64,000 nt of DNA, from NCBI RefSeq assembly GCF_001956585.1, contig NZ_MSRR01000002.1, positions 28,749-92,748 on the forward strand, given 5' to 3'. Source of the DNA: Actinomyces naeslundii (lineage in GTDB: Bacteria; Actinomycetota; Actinomycetes; Actinomycetales; Actinomycetaceae). The translations under genes and the position numbers were made by a program. This document shows, piece by piece, positions 9,478 to 16,794 of this stretch (position 1 is the stretch's first letter; each line of letters starts with the position of its first letter). Under the pieces are notes generated by a model, which was given only the letters and a program-made list of their open reading frames with translations, did not search any database and had not been told where the DNA came from.

Positions 9478-10413
9478 TCATCCCAGAACGGCGGCCAGAG
9501 GCAGGACCAGGAGCAGGGAGTCGACGCGGTCCAGGAGGCCTCCGAAACCCGGTAGCCAGGTGCCGGCGTCCTTGACCCCGGCGGTGCGCTTGACGAGCGA
9601 CTCCAGAAGGTCGCCCAGGACGCCGCCCAGGCCGACGGCGATCACCAGGCCGGGGGTGATGTGGCCCAGCAGGGTGAGGATGAGGGCGGCCCCGATGACG
9701 GCTCCCGCCAGTCCACCGAGCGTCTTGTTCGGGGACAAGGGGGACAACGGACGGCGCGCCCACGCCATTGGACGCAGGAAGGTACCGCCGGCCCACGCGG
9801 CCACATCGGCGGCCGCAGCCGCGAAGGCGATGAGGAACGCGTCGTGCCACAGCACTACGAGGTGCGCCAGGGACCAGGGAATCCAGATCGAGGCGAAACC
9901 GGCAATCGTCGCCCTCCTCAGGCCGTGCTCGACGTCGCCGGACAGGACTGCGGGCACGGCGCACACGAGCACCGTGAGCGGAGCGAGTGCCATGAGGCCC
10001 GGACGCATCCAAGCGGCCAACGGATAGATCACCGCCAGTGACGCCAGCACCAGGGTCTCCACCCTGGGCAGCCGAGTGAGCCGGGAGAGCTCACGAACCG
10101 ACTGCAGCCCGAGGGCGGCGGCGAGCAGCGCCGTCGTCCCCCGTCCGACCCAGATAGGGATACCGACCGCCGGGATGATGATGGCCCAGGTGGTCCAGCG
10201 ATGGCGCAGCTCCGCCTTGCGGGACAGGGCCACACCGATGCCGGCCAGGAGCAGGATCGCCACGGCCGTGGTCGCGAGGAACACCGCTCGACCAGTGAGG
10301 ACCCACCCCGGCCCGGGAACGGTCACGGTCCACGAGCGGCTTCCGCCCACGATCCAGTCGATCACCCCGCCGGTCGCCCCATGACCCGCCCAGGCGCTGA
10401 TACTGGTGTTCAC
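9478..10413 (-). CDS. Phosphatidate cytidylyltransferase-like protein (CdsA/YnbB type)
   Basis: 311 residues with about eight hydrophobic helices. It would make CDP-diacylglycerol from phosphatidate and CTP in the membrane. The C-terminal signature is visible: SPNKTLGGLAGA, GVLGDLLESLVKR, then GVKDAGTWLPGFGGLLDRVDS, close to the Cds family pattern (K-R-x4-K-D...G-G-x-x-D-R-x-D). The usual P-G-H-G-G is P-G-F-G-G here, replacing the histidine. GTG at 10413 overlaps the stop of the upstream gene by four bases (GTGA), so they are translationally coupled. Because its partners are YnbA- and PlsC-like, this may be an accessory Cds copy rather than the housekeeping one. Confidence 0.82.
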   Translation of the reverse strand: MNTSISAWAGHGATGGVIDWIVGGSRSWTVTVPGPGWVLTGRAVFLATTAVAILLLAGIGVALSRKAELRHRWTTWAIIIPAVGIPIWVGRGTTALLAAALGLQSVRELSRLTRLPRVETLVLASLAVIYPLAAWMRPGLMALAPLTVLVCAVPAVLSGDVEHGLRRATIAGFASIWIPWSLAHLVVLWHDAFLIAFAAAAADVAAWAGGTFLRPMAWARRPLSPLSPNKTLGGLAGAVIGAALILTLLGHITPGLVIAVGLGGVLGDLLESLVKRTAGVKDAGTWLPGFGGLLDRVDSLLLVLPLAAVLG

Positions 10414-11108
10414 GACTGGGTTCCCGGAGCAGCCTCGTCCTCAGGGACACTGCGGCCGATACGGGTGATGTCCTGCGGCGGTGGCGGCGCCATGGTGTCG
10501 GCCAGGGCCGGACCGGTGCGCCCGGCGAGCGCGGCGGCTGTGCGCGACAGCCGTACGCAGGCCGTCACCGCCGAGCCCACGATGATGCCCCAGGCGATTA
10601 TCGCCAGGTACTGGGGCAGGGCGGCGGCTACGACCGCTGCCAGGCACCGCTCGGTCTTGCCGAACGGCCCGCCGTTGAGCCTGGCGGCGCCAGCACCCGC
10701 GGCGGCCAGGGAGATGAAGGTCGGTAGCGTTGCCGCTGCCAGAGAGACCAGAGTCAGGTAGACCGTGGCGGTCGATGAACCGGTGCGCAGGGCGAGACCC
10801 ACCAGACCGGCCATGATGAACAGGTCGGAGACCCGGTCCCCGATCTCGTTGAGGACGAAGCCGAAGGGCCTCGACACGCCTCGCGCCCGAGCCACGGCGC
10901 CGTCCAGATTCGCGCCCCCGAGCCGGGCGGCCAGCAGGATGAATGCCAGGAGCCACCAGCCCATGACCAGTGCCCCGCAGCCCAGTGCGGCGGCGATGAC
11001 GCCGATGGCGGTCCATACGTCAGGGGAGATGCCGCGGCGCACCGAGGCCTGGATGATGACCCCCAAGCGGCGGGTGTACCAGTACTTCAACGAGTAGAGC
11101 GATGCCAC
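10410..11108 (-). CDS. CDP-alcohol phosphatidyltransferase, YnbA-like with altered motif
   Basis: 232 residues with about six membrane helices. The family transfers a CDP-linked phosphatidyl group to an alcohol. The usual motif D1xxD2Gx2ARx8Gx3D3x3D4 is recognisable as NLDGAVARARG...GFVLNEIGDRVSD, but D1 is Ala and D3 is Asn, with an adjacent Glu. From memory the E. coli YnbA protein shows a similar LNExGDxxSD variant, so this may be a distinct subfamily rather than a dead enzyme. The GTG start at 11108 has TAGCCT 6 bases upstream (leaderless). It heads the operon with cdsA- and plsC-like genes. The head-group substrate is unknown. Confidence 0.78.
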   Translation of the reverse strand: MASLYSLKYWYTRRLGVIIQASVRRGISPDVWTAIGVIAAALGCGALVMGWWLLAFILLAARLGGANLDGAVARARGVSRPFGFVLNEIGDRVSDLFIMAGLVGLALRTGSSTATVYLTLVSLAAATLPTFISLAAAGAGAARLNGGPFGKTERCLAAVVAAALPQYLAIIAWGIIVGSAVTACVRLSRTAAALAGRTGPALADTMAPPPPQDITRIGRSVPEDEAAPGTQS

Positions 11109-11160
11109 CGAAACAGGCTATCGACCCGAGATCTCGAAGGTGCGTGGTTGGACCGGAAGG

Positions 11161-11182
11161 CCCTGGGGAGTAATCCCCAGGG
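11161..11182. promoter_or_regulatory. Perfect 9-bp inverted repeat between divergent leaderless promoters
   Basis: Arms CCCTGGGGA and TCCCCAGGG enclose a 4-base loop (GTAA). The repeat lies between the start of the phospholipid operon (11108, minus) and the SseB-type gene (11207, plus), covering the expected -35 region of the latter, whose -10 TACGGT is at 11194-11199. No T-run follows. Best read as an operator for a dimeric regulator; a structured RNA is less likely because the downstream transcript appears leaderless. Confidence 0.5.
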
Positions 11183-11206
11183 CCCGGACGCGCTACGGTG
11201 AGCGTT

Positions 11207-12052
11207 ATGAGCAGGTCTTCGGATAACCCACTGCCGACTCCTCGGCCCGAGGCGGCGCCCCAGGTGGCCGCTGCTATGGCGGCCAGGGCGAAGCTGGAGC
11301 GGCTCCTCGCCGCGCCCTCACCCTTCGCCGGAGATGATGGGACGGTCCGTCCAGAGGTTGAGACGGCCTTGGCGGCCACGGACCTGGCGCGCCACGAGTA
11401 CCTCGACCGGTTGTGGTCAGCGCTCGTGGACGGACGTCTCATCGTCCCGGTTGCCGCTCACGCCTTGCCAGGGTCTCCGGAGAAGCGGGGCCTCCAGCGC
11501 GTCGACCTGTCGCACGGCGTCGCGCCCGAGGTCCCGACCCACGAGGTGCATACTGCCGACGCCTGCCAGGACGCGGCGACCCTGGCGGTGAGCCTGCCCG
11601 ATGGGCACATCGCCCTGCCGGTGTTCACCAGCGCCGAGGCGATGAGCCGGTGGCGCAGCGACGTGCGCCCCGTGCCTGTCGCGCCCGAACGGGCGGCCCA
11701 GGTCGCGTGCCTGTCTACCGACCAGCTGTGGGTGCTCGACCCCGGTAGTCAGGATCTACGCCTGCCGCGTCCTGCCGTGGTGGCTCTGGCCGGGGGAGAG
11801 CAGTGGGTGCCGTCGTGGCGCAATGAGCCGGTTCAGGCCGAGGTACGTGCTCAGCTCGAGGCCGTCGACGGCGTCACCGGCGTGGCCTTCGGCCCCGGAG
11901 AGGACGCCGAGCTGAGGGTCTTCATCCGCATCGATGCCGCGGGCGGCCGGTCCGGTGTGGCCCGGAGCCTGGAGGACTGCCAGTACGTCATGGTCAACCC
12001 GGCCTGGGGGGATCTCATCGACACCGTGGAGCTGTGCCCGCTCCCGGCCTGA
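11207..12052 (+). CDS. SseB-family protein
   Basis: 281 residues, cytosolic. The segment LDRLWSALVDGRLIVPVAAHAL followed by DGHIALPVFTSAEAMSRW fits the SseB N-terminal domain (a stress- or secretion-linked fold of unclear biochemical role); a second alpha/beta unit follows with LWVLDPGSQDLRLPRPAVVAL. SseB genes commonly lie near the his cluster and infC in actinobacteria, as here. ATG 11207 is 7 bases after TACGGT, a leaderless layout, and was preferred to GTG at 11198. It runs convergent with the next small gene. Function beyond the family name is unknown. Confidence 0.78.
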   Translation: MSRSSDNPLPTPRPEAAPQVAAAMAARAKLERLLAAPSPFAGDDGTVRPEVETALAATDLARHEYLDRLWSALVDGRLIVPVAAHALPGSPEKRGLQRVDLSHGVAPEVPTHEVHTADACQDAATLAVSLPDGHIALPVFTSAEAMSRWRSDVRPVPVAPERAAQVACLSTDQLWVLDPGSQDLRLPRPAVVALAGGEQWVPSWRNEPVQAEVRAQLEAVDGVTGVAFGPGEDAELRVFIRIDAAGGRSGVARSLEDCQYVMVNPAWGDLIDTVELCPLPA

Positions 12053-12079
12053 AGCACTTCTTGCCGCGACTGCAGGCGC

Positions 12080-12097
12080 GGCCGGGTGGCCCCGGCC
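12080..12097. terminator. GC hairpin between convergent genes
   Basis: Arms GGCCGGG/CCCGGCC with a 4-base loop lie between the end of the SseB-type gene (12052) and the end of the minus-strand gene (12105). No T-run; a plausible bidirectional terminator. Confidence 0.4.
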
Positions 12098-12104
12098 AGA
12101 CGAC

Positions 12105-12422
12105 TCAGGGACGCCCCAGAATCACGGTGCTCCATTGCTCGACCTGACCGTAGTGGTCCTTCATGGGGCCGGCCACCTGGTCGAAGCGGGCGACGATATC
12201 GCGCAGAGCCAGGGCGTCCTCTTCCCTCCCGTCGTTCTGGGCGATTCGGGCGGAGGCCTCCGCGATCGCGCGAACCTGGGCGAGGTCCCGGGTGGAGACC
12301 GTCACCCGGCCAGGGCCCGGGTCCCTGGTGGTGCTCCAGTCCGCACCCGCCTGACGGGAGGTAGAGAGATCGCCGTCGGTCTCGCCGTGAGGGGGCGAGG
12401 TCCTCACACTGTTCCATTCCAT
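12105..12422 (-). CDS. Small protein of unknown function
   Basis: 105 residues from ATG 12422. A Ser/Thr/Gly-rich N-terminus is followed by a helical region (VSTRDLAQVRAIAEASARIAQNDG, written here only in part by its first residues) and a C-terminal helix around residues 75-95. No membrane segment or known motif. TACGCT lies 8 bases before the ATG, so the start is probably leaderless; the frame remains open upstream but codons there look non-coding. It converges with the SseB-type gene and diverges from the ABC transporter genes. No function can be assigned. Confidence 0.5.
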   Translation of the reverse strand: MEWNSVRTSPPHGETDGDLSTSRQAGADWSTTRDPGPGRVTVSTRDLAQVRAIAEASARIAQNDGREEDALALRDIVARFDQVAGPMKDHYGQVEQWSTVILGRP

Positions 12423-12594
12423 GGGGTCGGAGCGTAGGGCATCCGTTTTGACCAGACCACCGAAAAAAACGTGTGTTGGAATAGTGCTAATGACCACTGC
12501 ATCTCGTTTCCGCGCGAGCAGCGCCCCCGGACCCGTATCTCGGCCCGATTCCGTTGACGACGTGGCCAGTGCCACCCTTGGGGAGATGTCCTCG

Positions 12595-13308
12595 ATGGGT
12601 GGGGCCGGGAGCCCTCAGGCGCCTCCCGAGCCCTTGGTGAGCGCCCACGATCTCAGTGTCGGCTACAGCGATGAGCCGGTCTGCGCTCCGGCGACCTTCA
12701 ACCTGCTGCCTGGTCAGGTCCTTGCCCTGGTCGGGGTCAATGGGGCGGGGAAGTCGACGATCCTGCGCACATGCTGCGGGCTCCTGCACCCGCTTCGAGG
12801 TGAGGTTCGGGTTCTTGGGCACGTCCCTGACCCCCGCTCGGGCGCTCAGCGCGCCGCCGTTGCCACCGACCTGGGACAGGAGTCCTTCTTCCCCACACTG
12901 ACCGTCGCCGAGCACCTGCGTCTGGTGTGCTTCGGTCATGGTGTCGCCGACGCCGACGACGTCGTTGGTGACCTGCTGGAGGATCTGGATCTGACCCGAG
13001 TGGCGGGGCACCTGCCCGAGGAGCTCTCCTCGGGGCAGCGGCGTCGTCTGGCGCTGGCGTCGGTTCTGGCCCGGCCTCGCAGGCTGCTGATCCTCGATGA
13101 GCCGGAGCAGCGGCTGGACCGGGTGACCCGTCTGCTTCTGGCCGACCGTCTCATCGAGGAGCGCGACTGCGGTGGGGGAGTGCTCATGGTCTCCCACGAT
13201 CCTGAGATCGTGGAGGAGGCCGCCACCCAGGTTCTCCTCGTGGGACGCAGCACCCGGCTGCTGAACATGGCCGATGGCGTACGCGCCATCGAGGATGGGC
13301 TCCAGTGA
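12595..13308 (+). CDS. ABC transporter ATP-binding protein
   Basis: About 237 residues with a full nucleotide-binding domain: Walker A GVNGAGKST (about residue 45), Q-loop DLGQESFFP, signature LSSGQRRR, Walker B RLLILDEPEQ and the switch histidine in MVSHDPEI. Together with the next gene it forms a two-component ABC system, probably an exporter or mechanical transporter as it has no binding protein. ATG 12595 has GGGGAG 9 bases upstream; ATG 12490 in the same frame is the alternative start. It ends in a four-base overlap (GTGA) with the permease gene. Substrate unknown. Confidence 0.85.
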   Translation: MGGAGSPQAPPEPLVSAHDLSVGYSDEPVCAPATFNLLPGQVLALVGVNGAGKSTILRTCCGLLHPLRGEVRVLGHVPDPRSGAQRAAVATDLGQESFFPTLTVAEHLRLVCFGHGVADADDVVGDLLEDLDLTRVAGHLPEELSSGQRRRLALASVLARPRRLLILDEPEQRLDRVTRLLLADRLIEERDCGGGVLMVSHDPEIVEEAATQVLLVGRSTRLLNMADGVRAIEDGLQ

Positions 13309-14906
13309 CGCAGATGGGATCCTCAGGCGAGGCAGTCTCGGCCCGGTCGGGGTTGGCCGTCTTCCCCGACGGGGCCGAGCTGCGGCGATGGACCAGGAGG
13401 CGCACTCGCAGGCATCGCCGCGGTGTGTGGGCGCTCGTGGGTGACATCTACTCCGGGCTTCTGACGATTGTCGTCGTCGGAACGATCCTGGTCCCTCACC
13501 TGAGCCGGCTGGTTGCTACCCGGCCCTCGTCGTCGAGCCAGGAAGCTACCGGGCTCGGAGCGCTCGATCTTGACCCGGGGTGGCTGGTGCTGGCCCTGAC
13601 GATGCTGCTGCTGGCACTCGGGATCGGTCCGCTCAGTCGGCTCGGTCCGCTCTTCCTGCGCCCCCACGAGGCTGCCTGGTGGCTGCCGATGCCCGGGGAC
13701 CGGGGCACCCTCCTGGTGCCCGTGGCCCGCGTCGAGTACCTCGCCGCAGCCACTGCGGGCGCGGTGATGGGAGTGTTTCCAGCACTGGCCTCCGCAGGCG
13801 GATGGGGCGCCGCCGTGGCGTGGTCGGTCCTGATCGCGGCCGGGACCTGCCTGGTGCTCTCCGAGCTCATTACGGCGCAGGTCCAGGGCCGAGGGGTAAC
13901 GCGTCTGCGCCGGTTCCTGATCCTGCTCGGGGCGGCAGCCTGCTTGGCGGGGACGACTTTCCCCTTCCCGCGCTCGATGACCGGGAACGTGGTGGTGGCG
14001 ACCCTGGCCGGGATGCTGGTCGTCGCTGGGACTCTGCGCTGGAGGCAGGCACGACTCATCCTGGGGCACGTGCGCGACGAAGGGCTTCTTACCGTCGTCG
14101 CCCGATCCTTCGGTGCCCACGTCTCATTGCTGTCTTTGGACACCAGAGCCGTAGGGCGGCTGCTGTCGCCGGCGCCGCCTCGGCCGGCAGCCCCTTCACC
14201 GCTGCGATTGGCCCGGATCGGGCGCCGGCTGCCTCGGTCTGTCAGAGTGCTGATGGGGGTGGCTCAGGCGGACTGGATCCTGCTGCGCCGCCAGCCCCGG
14301 CGACTGCTTCAGATCGGGGCAGGTCTGGCCGTTGCGGTACTGCCTCTCCTGTCGGAGTCTGTCGGCATCCCGATGCGCGCTCTGACCTACCTCGCCGGTG
14401 GCTGGATCGCGACCCTGGCCGTCGCCGAGCCGGCCCGTCAGGCATGGTTCGACGGGGCTGCTGACACCTCATGGCCGGTGCCGCCCTGGCTGGTGCGGGT
14501 GGGGCACCTGCTCGTGCCGGGGCTCTTCATGAGTACGTGGTCCCTGCTGAGCCTGGCGCCCGCTATGACGTCCCTGGGCGCTGCGGGGGCATGGAAGGCT
14601 CTCGGGGTAGTGGCGGCCCTGGCACTCGTGAGCGGATGGGCCTGGGCGGGAGCGGCACTGCGCTCCGGGTTCAGGGCGATGCCCGACTTCGCCGCGGGAC
14701 TCGTGACCTCTCCCGTGGGGTCGCTGCCGCCGGGACTGGTGCAGATGCTGGTCGAAGGGCCTGATGCCGCGCTCGTGGGAGCGCTGGCCACTGCGCTCGT
14801 CGCTTGCGGAATCGCGGCGCCGACGACGACGGTGCTCGGGATACAGGCCGCTGCCGGCGCCGTCGTCATCCTGTGGGGCGTCCGAACGAACAGAAGGGCC
14901 TCCTGA
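13305..14906 (+). CDS. ABC transporter membrane protein (unknown substrate)
   Basis: 533 residues with about 12-13 hydrophobic segments spaced through the protein and an Arg-rich N-terminal tail. A central cytosolic loop (about 275-315) is rich in Pro and Arg. No family signature is obvious; such permeases are common next to stand-alone ATPases in Actinomycetales. The GTG start overlaps the ATPase stop by four bases, so the pair is surely co-translated. Transport direction and substrate are unknown. Confidence 0.78.
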   Translation: MTQMGSSGEAVSARSGLAVFPDGAELRRWTRRRTRRHRRGVWALVGDIYSGLLTIVVVGTILVPHLSRLVATRPSSSSQEATGLGALDLDPGWLVLALTMLLLALGIGPLSRLGPLFLRPHEAAWWLPMPGDRGTLLVPVARVEYLAAATAGAVMGVFPALASAGGWGAAVAWSVLIAAGTCLVLSELITAQVQGRGVTRLRRFLILLGAAACLAGTTFPFPRSMTGNVVVATLAGMLVVAGTLRWRQARLILGHVRDEGLLTVVARSFGAHVSLLSLDTRAVGRLLSPAPPRPAAPSPLRLARIGRRLPRSVRVLMGVAQADWILLRRQPRRLLQIGAGLAVAVLPLLSESVGIPMRALTYLAGGWIATLAVAEPARQAWFDGAADTSWPVPPWLVRVGHLLVPGLFMSTWSLLSLAPAMTSLGAAGAWKALGVVAALALVSGWAWAGAALRSGFRAMPDFAAGLVTSPVGSLPPGLVQMLVEGPDAALVGALATALVACGIAAPTTTVLGIQAAAGAVVILWGVRTNRRAS

Positions 14907-15229
14907 CGTCCTCATCCGCCTTGTGTCCGTCGCATACGTGGGAGGACTCACGTCAAGTAGGGGTGGAGATGCTTGGGAATGCCTGCCTGTGTCCTGGTAG
15001 TATTCCTCACTGACCAACCGGGGTTCGCCCCGGTGCGCAAGCGGAGCGATCCCACCTGGGTTCCTTCACGGGAATCGGGTTCATGCAAGGACAGTAAGTC
15101 CTTCACGGTCAACTCTCAGCCCCTGGCCGAGAGGCAGCCGTGCTCAGTTCGAGGCCTCCGACCTGCGCGGCAGGGACGGGGGCCTTTCCTCGTTCCGCAA
15201 TCATCCGTGACTCAGAGTGAGGAACCGAC
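14907..15229 (+). promoter_or_regulatory. Structured 5' leader of the infC-rpmI-rplT operon
   Basis: No coding signal in this 323-base gap. Two strong stems are visible: ACCGGGG/CCCCGGT with a TTCG tetraloop (15017-15034), and a long imperfect stem from GGCC at 15153 to GGCC at 15184 around a 3-base loop, followed by TTT. The second looks like an intrinsic terminator 45 bases before the infC start, so it may act as an attenuator. Autogenous control of this operon by IF3 or L20 is known in other bacteria; its use here is inferred. Confidence 0.55.
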
Positions 15230-15871
15230 ATCAGCGAGCCCCGTATCAACGAACGGATCCGCGTTCCCGAAGTGCGTCTCGTCGGCCCCAGCGGCGAGCA
15301 GGTCGGCGTCGTCCGTGTGGAGGACGCCCTGCGTCTGGCTGAGGAGGCCGATCTCGACCTGGTCGAGGTGGCTCCCGACGCTCGCCCTCCGGTGTGCAAG
15401 CTCATGGACTACGGCAAGTTCAAGTACGAGTCGGCCATGAAGGCACGCGACGCGCGACGCAACCAGGCAAACACCCAGCTCAAGGAGATCCAGTTCCGCC
15501 CCAAGATCGATGAGCACGACTACGCCACCAAGCGCGGCCACGTCGAGCGATTCCTCAAGGGCGGGGACAAGGTCAAGTGCATCGTCCGCTTCCGTGGCCG
15601 TGAGCAGTCCCGGCCCGAGCTCGGAATCAGGCTCCTCCAGGGCCTGGCCGAGGAGATGGCCGAGCTGGGCACCATCGAGTCCCACCCCCGCCAGGACGGC
15701 CGCAACATGGTCATGGTCCTGGCCCCGGTTCGCAAGAAGGCCGAGGTCAAGTCCGATCAGCGCCGCCGTCGCGAGGAGGCCCGTGCCGCCCGCCGTGCCG
15801 AGAAGCACGCGGGGCGGGCGCCCAAGGGCGCCAAGGCCTCAGACAGGGAACCTGCCAGCGAGAACGCCTGA
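15230..15871 (+). CDS. infC: Translation initiation factor IF-3, AUC start
   Basis: 213 residues. IF3 binds the 30S subunit, keeps 50S away and checks the start codon and initiator tRNA. The conserved N-terminus ([20 protein letters not shown]) begins at an ATC at 15230; an in-frame TGA at 15218 and the lack of any ATG/GTG/TTG before 15272 leave ATC as the only start that keeps it. A GTGAGGA ribosome-binding site lies 5 bases upstream. Non-AUG initiation lets IF3 repress its own synthesis in E. coli (AUU) and probably here. The linker and C-terminal domain (YKGRE-type region [15 protein letters not shown], then [10 protein letters not shown]) are intact, with a basic tail. Confidence 0.93.
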   Translation: MSEPRINERIRVPEVRLVGPSGEQVGVVRVEDALRLAEEADLDLVEVAPDARPPVCKLMDYGKFKYESAMKARDARRNQANTQLKEIQFRPKIDEHDYATKRGHVERFLKGGDKVKCIVRFRGREQSRPELGIRLLQGLAEEMAELGTIESHPRQDGRNMVMVLAPVRKKAEVKSDQRRRREEARAARRAEKHAGRAPKGAKASDREPASENA

Positions 15872-15995
15872 GAACGCCCGACGGCGGTCTCGACACTCAC
15901 CTGACACCCAACGACCCACCCCCTCGCCACCGTGAGCGGGGTCCGCAGTCCCGGCGACCACCTGTCTTCCAGGGACCGAGAAGAGGAAATTACCC

Positions 15996-16190
15996 ATGCC
16001 GAAGAACAAGACGCACTCCGGTGCCAAGAAGCGCTTCCGGGTCACCGGCAGCGGCAAGCTCATGCGCGAGCAGGCCAACAAGCGCCACCTGCTGGAGGTC
16101 AAGTCCTCCCGCCGCAAGCGCAAGCTGTCCCAGGACCAGCCGGTCGCCCCGGCCGACGTCCGCCAGGTCAAGAAGCTGCTCGGTCGCTGA
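15996..16190 (+). CDS. rpmI: 50S ribosomal protein L35
   Basis: 64 residues, highly basic. The start [20 protein letters not shown] is the L35 signature. Part of the large subunit; conserved between infC and rplT. The ATG follows AGAGGAAA about 5 bases upstream. The infC-rpmI gap is 124 bases; the gap to rplT is 27 bases, so the last two are co-transcribed. Confidence 0.97.
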   Translation: MPKNKTHSGAKKRFRVTGSGKLMREQANKRHLLEVKSSRRKRKLSQDQPVAPADVRQVKKLLGR

Positions 16191-16217
16191 CCGCCCAACC
16201 CACCAAGGAGTCTCACC

Positions 16218-16598
16218 ATGGCACGTGTGAAGCGGGCTGTTAACGCCCAGAAGAAGCGTCGTTCCGTTCTCGAGAAGGCCTCGGGCTACCGCGGCCAGCG
16301 CTCGCGCCTCTACCGCAAGGCCAAGGAGCAGGTCACCCACTCCGGCGTCTACGCGTTCCGCGACCGTCGCGCCCGCAAGGGCGACTTCCGTCGCCTGTGG
16401 ATCCAGCGCATCAACGCTGCCGCCCGCGCCGAGGGCCTGACCTACAACCGCTTCATCCAGGGGCTCGGTCTGGCCGGCGTGGAGATCGACCGCCGCATGC
16501 TCGCCGAGCTGGCCGTCAACGAGCCCGAGGGCTTCAAGGCTCTTGTGGAGGTCGCCCGTAAGGCCCTCCCCGAGGACGTCAACGCCCCCAAGGCCTGA
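16218..16598 (+). CDS. rplT: 50S ribosomal protein L20
   Basis: 126 residues. L20 binds 23S rRNA early in assembly and in several bacteria represses its own operon. Landmarks: [15 protein letters not shown] at the N-terminus, AYRGQRSR-type segment ([16 protein letters not shown]) and [14 protein letters not shown]. The ATG follows AAGGAG. In most actinobacteria the SpoU/TsnR methyltransferase comes next; here the accessory island intervenes and tsnR is found at 31063. Confidence 0.97.
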   Translation: MARVKRAVNAQKKRRSVLEKASGYRGQRSRLYRKAKEQVTHSGVYAFRDRRARKGDFRRLWIQRINAAARAEGLTYNRFIQGLGLAGVEIDRRMLAELAVNEPEGFKALVEVARKALPEDVNAPKA

Positions 16599-16599
16599 T

Positions 16600-16632
16600 A
16601 TCGACCAGTAGGCCGGTGGTCTACTGATCGAT
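16600..16632. terminator. First hairpin after rplT
   Basis: Twelve-base arms (ATCGACCAGTAG and CTACTGATCGAT, one mismatch) enclose a 9-base loop directly after the rplT stop. No T-run follows. It is the first of two tandem hairpins at the left edge of the island. Confidence 0.5.
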
Positions 16633-16643
16633 ACCTATCTTCA

Positions 16644-16677
16644 GTGGTGCCGCCACCCGATCGGGTGGCGGCACCAC
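16644..16677. terminator. 34-bp perfect palindrome closing the rplT operon
   Basis: Seventeen bases beginning GTGGTGCCGCC are followed at once by their exact reverse complement, with the centre at GATC. As RNA this would form a very stable hairpin that could stop transcription in both directions even without a U-tract. It marks the junction between high-G+C core sequence and the A+T-richer island. Confidence 0.6.
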
Positions 16678-16794
16678 CATCGTGTCTGCGTGGTAGTGTA
16701 CGTAACAATACGGATCAATCGGACTGCAACTTGCGCCTTGGGCTTCAAGGATGAACAGCCTCAGCGTGAGCGTCAACCACAAAGGGAGCTCCCA

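Noticed and set aside
12421..12594. Earlier starts for the ABC ATPase (12421 and 12490)
   Set aside because: 12421 runs into the start of the opposite-strand gene; 12490 lacks a ribosome-binding site. 12595 with GGGGAG was preferred, though 12490 cannot be excluded.
15272..15871. infC starting at GTG 15272
   Set aside because: It removes the conserved [15 protein letters not shown] segment; ATC 15230 with its ribosome-binding site explains the data better.
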